Assembly: GCF_963678635.1 (NCBI RefSeq)
Contig: NC_087064.1
Coordinates: 35,907,716-35,971,715 of the forward strand
DNA: 64,000 nucleotides
Source: Symsagittifera roscoffensis
Taxonomy: Eukaryota > Xenacoelomorpha > Acoela > Convolutidae
Direction of reading: 5' to 3'
Part shown: positions 58,901-64,000 of the stretch, piece by piece
How the letters are laid out: each line of letters begins with the position of its first letter
How positions within the stretch are numbered: the first letter of the stretch is position 1
The notes under the pieces: model-generated
What the model was told of the DNA's origin: nothing
Databases searched by the model: none
The model's input: only the letters and a program-made list of their open reading frames with translations
Position numbers and translations under genes: made by a program

Positions 58901-61900
58901 AGCTAAGCCCTAGTATTTATTCACAAAAGTTTGGCCTTCAAAAAGTCTAAATTTTGACTTTTTGGTCGTTTTTTGTAAGTTTTTGTGTTTTTGAAGTTTT
59001 TTTAGTTATGGGTTCAATAGAGAAAACGGGCTTTGGGAAGTTTCTGTGCATCAGCGGCTAAGCCTAGTTTTGTGTTGAAAAGATGTAGATGTACTTTTTG
59101 TGAAATCTTGAGTTTGATTTCTGGACTGTTTTTTGAAACATGACTTATCACGAAAACTACCAACTAAAACATGAGATATTGGGTTCAATCAAAAGAAAGG
59201 GTTGAGAGAACCTCCCCTGCTGTATAAGCAGCTGCGTTCGATTTTTTATACAAAAGGTTATGGCGCTCAGAGAAGTCCAGTCTTTAATGGCCTGTCCGTT
59301 TTTTGAAACTTGAAAAATCTCAAAAACTACCCAGTCGAATTTGATATCGAAGTGTTTATCAAGGCAACAGGTTGTGGGAAGACTTCGAGCAAAAACTGCT
59401 ACACCTTATACTTTGTAAGAACAATGTCCTTGGAAAAATTCCGAAATTCTCAAAAAAAATTTCACTGGAAAAGCAACCAGGTTTTTTCTGCAAGATCAAC
59501 TTTTGATTTTCTTAATTGACCATTTCATGCCGCATCAGCACAAAAAGTTCAAAAACATCAAACAGGTACCTCCAGCTGTAATTGGGCCTCTAGTGCTGCT
59601 TGTTGTTGATGAAGTTATAGATGAAGATGTGCTGCTGGATGTAGGCGAAGAAGTGCTGCTTGTTGTTGATGAAGATCCTGGTTGATAAAAACAAATATTT
59701 TGAAAAAAAAAACATATTGGCATCAGGTTTTTTCTGTTTTTTTTTTATTTTATTTTTGAGACGCTTCGCAAAATGTTTTTCTTTTTTCTTATAGAAAATA
59801 GTTTTCTCCAAAACTACTCAACCATTTTTTCTAAAAAGTGGTACCATGAAAAAACGCTCACTTTTCGGTGTCGTTTTAACTTACCTCATTTCTACAGCCT
59901 TCAAAAAAATCTGGGGGGAATAATTGACAAATATTGTCTCGAAAACTAGCCTCTGAAAATATCAAACAGGTACCTCCAGGTGTAATTGGGCCTCTAGTGC
60001 TGCTCGTTGTTGATGAAGTTATAGATGAAGACGTGCTGCTTGTTGTAGGAGACGACGTCGATGAAATAGTGCTGCTCGTTGTGGAGGATGACGTTGGTGA
60101 TGATGTTGATGAAGTTGTTGCAGAAGATGTACTGCTGGTAGTGGATGATGTGGAGCTACTTGTTGTAGGCGAAGAAGTTGACGAGGTCGTGCTGCTTGTA
60201 GTGGATGATGTTGTCGGAGAGGATGAGCTGCTAGTGGTTGGGGATGAAGTAGATGATGTTGTCGATGAGGAGGTACTGCTGGTAGTTGGCGATGATGTTG
60301 AAGAAGTTGTGCTGCTAGTTGTAGACGAAGAACTTGATGATGTTGTGCTGCTAGTGGTAGGTGAAGAAGTTGATGAAGTTGTGCTACTAGTTGTGGAAGA
60401 TGTTGTGGGTGAAGAGGTGCTACTGGTTGAGTGAGAGCTTGTACTAGAAGTAGAATGAGAAGAAGTACTGGAAGTTGAATGACTGGAAGTGGAAGATGTG
60501 GTCGACGAAGTTGTGCTACTGGTAGTAGGTGATGATGTAGATGAAGTTGTGCTGCTTGTTGTGGATGATGTGGTGGGAGAGGAAGTACTACTTGTTGTAG
60601 GAGAAGATGTTGACGAAGTGGTGCTGCTTGATGTGGAAGAGCTAGTTGGCGAAGACGTGCTACTTGTGCTAGATGATGTCGTACTGCTCGTAGTTGGTGA
60701 CGAAGTTGAAGATGTAGTGCTGCTGGTAGACGAGGAAGTTGTTGAACTGGTAGTTGGTGAGGAAGTAGATGATGTGGTACTACTGGAAGTAGGCGAGGAA
60801 CTGCTGCTTGTGGTAGAGGAAGTGGTACTGCTAGTAGATGGAGAAGAAGTTGACGATGTTGTGCTACTTGTAGTAGAAGATGAAGTGGGAGAGGAAGTAC
60901 TACTTGTTGTAGGAGACGATGTCGATGAAGTAGTGCTGCTCGTTGTGGAGGATGACGTTGGTGATGATATTGATGAAGTTGTGCTGCTAGAAGTAGATGA
61001 TGTTGTTGGAGAAGATGTACTGCTGGTAGTGGATGATGTGGAGCTACTTGTTGTAGGCGAAGAAGTTGACGAGGTCGTGCTGCTTGTAGTAGATGATGTT
61101 GTCGGAGAGGATGTGTTGCTAGTGGTTGGGGATGAAGTAGATGATGTTGTCGATGAGGAGGTACTGCTGGTAGTTGGCGATGATGTTGATGATGTTGTGC
61201 TGCTAGTGGTAGGTGAAGAAGTCGATGAAGTTGTGCTGCTAGTGGTAGGTGAAGAAGTTGATGAAGTTGTGCTACTAGTTGTGGAAGATGTTGTGGGTGA
61301 AGAGGTGCTACTGGTTGAGTGAGAGCTTGTACTAGAAGTAGAATGAGAAGAAGTACTGGAAGTTGAATGACTGGAAGTGGAAGATGTGGTCGACGAAGTT
61401 GTGCTACTGGTAGTAGGTGATGATGTAGATGAAGTTGTGCTGCTTGTTGTGGATGATGTGGTGGGAGAGGAAGTACTACTTGTTGTAGGAGAAGATGTTG
61501 ACGAAGTGGTGCTGCTTGATGTGGAAGAGCTAGTTGGTGAAGACGTGCTACTTGTGCTAGATGATGTCGTACTGCTCGTAGTTGGTGACGAAGTAGAAGA
61601 TGTAGTGCTGCTGGTAGACGAGGAAGTTGTTGAACTGGTAGTTGGTGAGGAAGTAGATGATGTGGTACTACTGGAAGTAGGCGAGGAACTGCTGCTTGTG
61701 GTAGAGGAAGTGGTACTGCTAGTAGATGGAGAAGAAGTTGACGATGTTGTGCTACTTGTAGTTGAAGATGAAGTGGGAGAGGAGGTACTACTTGTTGTAG
61801 GAGACGATGTCGATGAAGTAGTGCTGCTCGTTGTGGAGGATGACGTTGGTGATGATATTGATGAAGTTGTGCTGCTAGAAGTAGATGATGTTGTTGGAGA

Positions 61901-64000
61901 AGATGTACTGCTGGTAGTGGATGATGTGGAGCTACTTGTTGTAGGCGAAGAAGTTGACGAGGTCGTGCTGCTTGTAGTAGATGATGTTGTCGGAGAGGAT
62001 GTGCTGCTAGTGGTTGGGGATGAAGTAGATGATGTTGTCGATGAGGAGGTACTGCTGGTAGTTGGCGATGATGTTGATGATGTTGTGCTGCTAGTGGTAG
62101 GTGAAGAAGTCGATGAAGTTGTGCTGCTAGTGGTAGGTGAAGAAGTTGATGAAGTTGTGCTACTAGTTGTGGAAGATGTTGTGGGTGAAGAGGTGCTACT
62201 GGTTGAGTGAGAGCTTGTACTAGAAGTAGAATGAGAAGAAGTACTGGAAGTTGAATGACTGGAAGTGTAAGATGTGGTCGACGAAGTTGTGCTACTGGTA
62301 GTAGGTGATGATGTAGATGAAGTTGTGCTGCTTGTTGTGGATGATGTGGTGGGAGAGGAAGTACTACTTGTTGTAGGAGAAGATGTTGACGAAGTGGTGC
62401 TGCTTGATGTGGAAGAGCTAGTTGGTGAAGACGTGCTACTTGTGCTAGATGATGTCGTACTGCTCGTAGTTGGTGACGAAGTAGAAGATGTAGTGCTGCT
62501 GGTAGACGAGGAAGTTGTTGAACTGGTAGTTGGTGAGGAAGTAGATGATGTGGTACTACTGGAAGTAGGCGAGGAACTGCTGCTTGTGGTAGAGGAAGTG
62601 GTACTGCTAGTAGATGGAGAAGAAGTTGACGATGTTGTGCTACTTGTAGTTGAAGATGAAGTGGGAGAGGAGGTACTACTTGTTGTAGGAGACGATGTCG
62701 ATGAAGTAGTGCTGCTCGTTGTGGAGGATGACGTTGGTGATGATATTGATGAAGTTGTGCTGCTAGAAGTAGATGATGTTGTTGGAGAAGATGTACTGCT
62801 GGTAGTGGATGATGTGGAGCTACTTGTTGTAGGCGAAGAAGTTGACGAGGTCGTGCTGCTTGTAGTAGATGATGTTGTCGGAGAGGATGTGCTGCTAGTG
62901 GTTGGGGATGAAGTAGATGATGTTGTCGATGAGGAGGTACTGCTGGTAGTTGGCGATGATGTTGATGATGTTGTGCTGCTAGTGGTAGGTGAAGAAGTCG
63001 ATGAAGTTGTGCTGCTAGTGGTAGGTGAAGAAGTTGATGAAGTTGTGCTACTAGTTGTGGAAGATGTTGTGGGTGAAGAGGTGCTACTGGTTGAGTGAGA
63101 GCTTGTACTAGAAGTAGAATGAGAAGAAGTACTGGAAGTTGAATGACTGGAAGTGGAAGATGTGGTCGACGAAGTTGTGCTACTGGTAGTAGGTGATGAT
63201 GTAGATGAAGTTGTGCTGCTTGTTGTGGATGATGTGGTGGGAGAGGAAGTACTACTTGTTGTAGGAGAAGATGTTGACGAAGTGGTGCTGCTTGATGTGG
63301 AAGAGCTAGTTGGTGAAGACGTGCTACTTGTGCTAGATGATGTCGTACTGCTCGTAGTTGGTGACGAAGTAGAAGATGTAGTGCTGCTGGTAGACGAGGA
63401 AGTTGTTGAACTGGTAGTTGGTGAGGAAGTAGATGATGTGGTACTACTGGAAGTAGGCGAGGAACTGCTGCTTGTGGTAGAGGAAGTGGTACTGCTAGTA
63501 GATGGAGAAGAAGTTGACGATGTTGTGCTACTTGTAGTAGAAGATGAAGTGGGAGAGGAGGTACTACTTGTTGTAGGAGACGATGTCGATGAAGTAGTGC
63601 TGCTCGTTGTGGAGGATGACGTTGGTGATGATATTGATGAAGTTGTGCTGCTAGAAGTAGATGATGTTGTTGGAGAAGATGTACTGCTGGTAGTGGATGA
63701 TGTGGAGCTACTTGTTGTAGGCGAAGAAGTTGACGAGGTCGTGCTGCTTGTAGTGGATGATGTTGTCGGAGAGGATGTGCTGCTAGTGGTTGGGGATGAA
63801 GTAGATGATGTTGTCGATGAGGAGGTACTGCTGGTAGTTGGCGATGATGTTGATGATGTTGTGCTGCTAGTGGTAGGTGAAGAAGTCGATGAAGTTGTGC
63901 TGCTAGTGGTAGGTGAAGAAGTTGATGAAGTTGTGCTACTAGTTGTGGAAGATGTTGTGGGTGAAGAGGTGCTACTGGTTGAGTGAGAGCTTGTACTAGA
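48019..64000 (-). CDS. Large secreted mucin-like protein, SCO-spondin/mucin-type C-terminus (gene overview)
   Basis: At least ten exons, with the 5' part beyond the window. Exons on the minus strand, in order: >64000-59974, 59677-59570, 57897-57763, 53457-53269, 52764-52614, 52253-52119, 50518-50405, 50186-49982, 49366-49201, 48320-48019. All junctions are GT-AG and keep frame. Domains in order are a Thr/Ser/Pro mucin region (over 1,350 residues visible), TSP1, TIL, a second TSP1 split over two exons, VWC and a C-terminal cystine knot. The cystine-rich part matches the module set of SCO-spondin and gel-forming mucins, which are secreted and disulphide-multimerised. The signal peptide and any VWD domains must lie further upstream. 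Calling it SSPO-like or a gel-forming mucin is a judgement; I leave the symbol empty. Confidence 0.8.
48321..49200 (-). other. Intron with a dispersed repeat (48410-48985)
   Basis: Donor gtaaga at 49200, acceptor at 48321. It holds the second copy of the repeat found at 25900-26390. Confidence 0.6.
49201..49366 (-). CDS. Exon: second half of VWC module
   Basis: Acceptor ttgcacag, donor a|gtaaga. It encodes MKCVDG, DCAPGQIYMP and NDCCGKCVPTPCQ, the classic end of a VWC domain just before CTCK, and an N-x-T glycosylation site (NIT). Confidence 0.85.
49367..49981 (-). other. Intron with a TG microsatellite
   Basis: Contains a pure (TG)n run at 49917-49962, about 23 repeats, only about 20 bp after the donor (cag side at 49982). 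A degenerate piece of the 1.35 kb unit lies at 49450-49560. The minus-strand (CA)n sequence can be bound by hnRNP L in animals; any effect on splicing here is speculation. Confidence 0.7.
49982..50186 (-). CDS. Exon: end of second TSP1 and first half of VWC
   Basis: Acceptor actgttag, donor aag|gtacat. It reads CIIRHANYGGAGCSGGEKEE...CYHDTDNC (the second half of TSP1), then CKACYYTNSTGD and DDQCYNYICSNN (the start of VWC). Confidence 0.85.
50405..50518 (-). CDS. Exon: cysteine-rich linker and start of second TSP1
   Basis: Acceptor tgttgtgcag, donor ag|gtactc. It encodes CSCVNGQLSCVGHCPINC followed by ATEWSEWTQCNSDC, the WSxW start of a thrombospondin type 1 repeat that is completed in the next exon. 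Confidence 0.85.
50519..52118 (-). other. Intron with a hairpin-motif copy
   Basis: About 1.6 kb. A copy of the dispersed motif lies near 51061-51105 ('gagcaagtgtcttgtaatgg'). No other feature. Confidence 0.5.
52119..52253 (-). CDS. Exon: second half of TIL and CCPG segment
   Basis: Acceptor tgtgtgtag, donor atg|gttagt. It encodes CAPPMVFDELTSSCVMADECQC (the end of a trypsin-inhibitor-like cysteine-rich domain) and then CDDYVDGTDQGTCCPG. Confidence 0.8.
52614..52764 (-). CDS. Exon: first half of TIL module
   Basis: Acceptor aactgtgcag, donor cag|gtatct. It encodes CGLDMSRSNVTRHCGTTCSSLGSDFYCNPYD...DYSHSC, an acidic, cysteine-bearing segment in the position of the TIL domain that follows TSP1 in SCO-spondin. 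Confidence 0.75.
53269..53457 (-). CDS. Exon: first TSP1 domain
   Basis: Acceptor ttcactag, donor cat|gtgagt, 63 codons, phase 1 in and out. EWGSWSEWSEC, GTCG, QKRVRECN, FCDGRD, HRTC and ELC give a complete thrombospondin type 1 repeat with the WxxWxxW layers (C-mannosylation-type sites). Confidence 0.9.
53511..53560. repeat. Hairpin-bearing dispersed motif, best hairpin
   Basis: 'cccttgcgataagcaaggg' (53511-53529) forms a seven-base-pair stem with a five-base loop, followed by 'tattgtaac' and 'tctcccgtaaa'. Confidence 0.6.
53826..53848. repeat. 23 bp perfect hairpin palindrome
   Basis: Arms TAGGTCCTGGT and ACCAGGACCTA are exact reverse complements around a single G (53837). GC-rich in an AT-rich intron. 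Function unknown. Confidence 0.8.
55540..55700 (+). repeat. G-rich dispersed repeat, copy 3 (fragment)
   Basis: 'aggttggccaaattgatttt' and 'gagctctc', with 'attttgac', follow the same order as in 30230-30300. Both ends are lost. Confidence 0.5.
56274..57253. mobile_element. Diverged relic of the intron-forming family
   Basis: The left end CTTGTTCGAC is two or three changes from CCTGTTTGAT. The right end ATCAAACAG (57245-57253) is intact. The head ('ttgagacgctt', 'gcctgcaca', 'cagccttcgaaa') and 175 bp units match the intron 57898-59569. Length 980 bp, close to the 979 bp relic at 41874. Confidence 0.55.
57763..57897 (-). CDS. Exon: end of mucin region and linker to TSP1
   Basis: 45 codons, phase 1 in and out. 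It begins with TSSTTSSTSSPTSS-type sequence, nearly the same as the start of the next upstream exon, then runs into SQEYCNSWGDRHDIRG. Donor gag|gttagt. Its acceptor is the inverted end of the intron (atcaaacag). Confidence 0.85.
57898..59569 (-). mobile_element. Introner-like intron, long copy
   Basis: The intron's minus-strand start is GTACCTGTTTGAT and its end is ATCAAACAG. The inverted ends CCTGTTTGAT / ATCAAACAGG are perfect, so the acceptor AG lies inside one terminal repeat and the donor GT is two bases outside the other. The inside holds a head region and about eight diverged 175 bp units ('aactacc', 'gggttcaatc', 'gcggctaagcc'). The same ends bound relics at 41874-42852 and 56274-57253. 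Confidence 0.7.
59570..59677 (-). CDS. Exon: short mucin exon between two introner-like introns
   Basis: 108 bp, 36 codons, phase 1 on both sides, so it can be skipped or repeated without a frameshift. It is entirely Thr/Ser/Pro, ending TRGPITAG. The start matches the start of exon 57897-57763 and the end matches the end of exon 59974, which suggests the exon arose by duplication together with an intron. Confidence 0.85.
59678..59973 (-). mobile_element. Introner-like intron, short copy
   Basis: 296 bp. The donor side GTACCTGTTTGAT is identical to the long copy; the acceptor side reads ATCAACCAG with one change. The inside matches the head of the long copy ('gagacgctt', 'gcaaaatgttt', 'cagccttcaaaaaa', 'ctcgaaaactagcctct') but keeps no tandem 175 bp array, so it looks like an internally deleted version. 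Confidence 0.7.
59974..64000 (-). CDS. Giant Thr/Ser/Pro mucin exon, runs off the window
   Basis: The minus-strand frame is open for all 4,027 visible bases (about 1,342 residues) and contains only Thr, Ser, Pro and rare Ile, His, Tyr, Arg and Gly. Typical units are TTSSTSSPTTSS, with TSSHSTSSTSSHS once per large repeat. There is no methionine, so start-based gene finders miss it. The plus-strand acidic frames here are its antisense shadow. Dense O-glycosylation is expected. The end TRGPITPGG and the donor gag|gtacct are the same as in the next exon. Confidence 0.9.
60489..64000 (-). repeat. 888 bp higher-order repeat in the mucin exon
   Basis: Units start at 60489, 61377, 62265 and 63153, exactly 888 bp (296 codons) apart, the last cut by the window edge. 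They are near-identical; one visible variant is 'gaagtgtaag' at 62267, where the others read 'gaagtggaag' (Ser to Tyr). A partial, more diverged unit precedes them (60000-60488). Exact frame-preserving units point to recent unequal exchange. Confidence 0.95.

Noticed and set aside
59934-63986. Long plus-strand frames with acidic VLLVVGDDVDEV-type repeats
   Set aside because: They are the antisense of the Thr/Ser/Pro mucin exon. The minus frame is open through the points where the plus frame stops, ends at correct splice sites, and joins in frame to exons with recognised domains.

Overview
The window is animal nuclear DNA: AT-rich, with GT-AG introns and dense with repeats. The animal assignment rests on three protein-coding loci: an EMI-domain membrane protein, a YTH-domain m6A reader, and a mucin-like protein ending in TSP1, TIL, VWC and cystine-knot modules. 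The retroelements (BEL/Pao, Penelope-like, LINEs of two kinds) and Helitron-like ends suggest a repeat-rich invertebrate. I cannot name the phylum from sequence alone.

Region 1-23.8 kb is a transposon graveyard with a readable history. A tandem array of about 165 bp units ends in a Helitron-like terminus (1-1.7 kb). Next come a Penelope-like reverse transcriptase carrying a PHD-type finger between catalytic motifs, on the minus strand (2.0-3.0 kb), and a decayed plus-strand reverse transcriptase with a restriction-like endonuclease tail (3.3-5.3 kb). A block of about 3.77 kb (4987-8756) was duplicated in tandem. A BEL/Pao retrotransposon then inserted into the second copy, and the first copy still carries the empty GATTC target. 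The 5' end of that BEL plus flanking LINE DNA was then repeated twice, so LTR-gag appears three times before the full-length element (15048-22000).

Region 24-34 kb holds two host genes on the plus strand. One encodes a 296-residue protein with signal peptide, EMI-like domain, transmembrane segment and PPxY motifs, resembling the N-terminus of Draper/MEGF10 without the EGF repeats. The other encodes a YTHDF-type reader of about 838 residues. Further Helitron-like ends and 165 bp arrays lie between them.

Region 34-48 kb has no confident gene. It contains three tandem copies of a 1.52 kb unit, two copies of a 1.35 kb unit, relics of a 175 bp repeat family, and many copies of a hairpin-bearing motif.

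Region 48-64 kb is one minus-strand gene running off the right edge. Its upstream part is a huge Thr/Ser/Pro exon that contains no methionine and is built of near-identical 888 bp (296-codon) units. It continues through nine smaller exons encoding TSP1, TIL, TSP1, VWC and CTCK modules. Two introns in the mucin part have ends that are inverted repeats of each other, with the splice sites at or beside the repeat: these look like introner (intron-generating transposon) copies, and I consider them the most interesting structure here.
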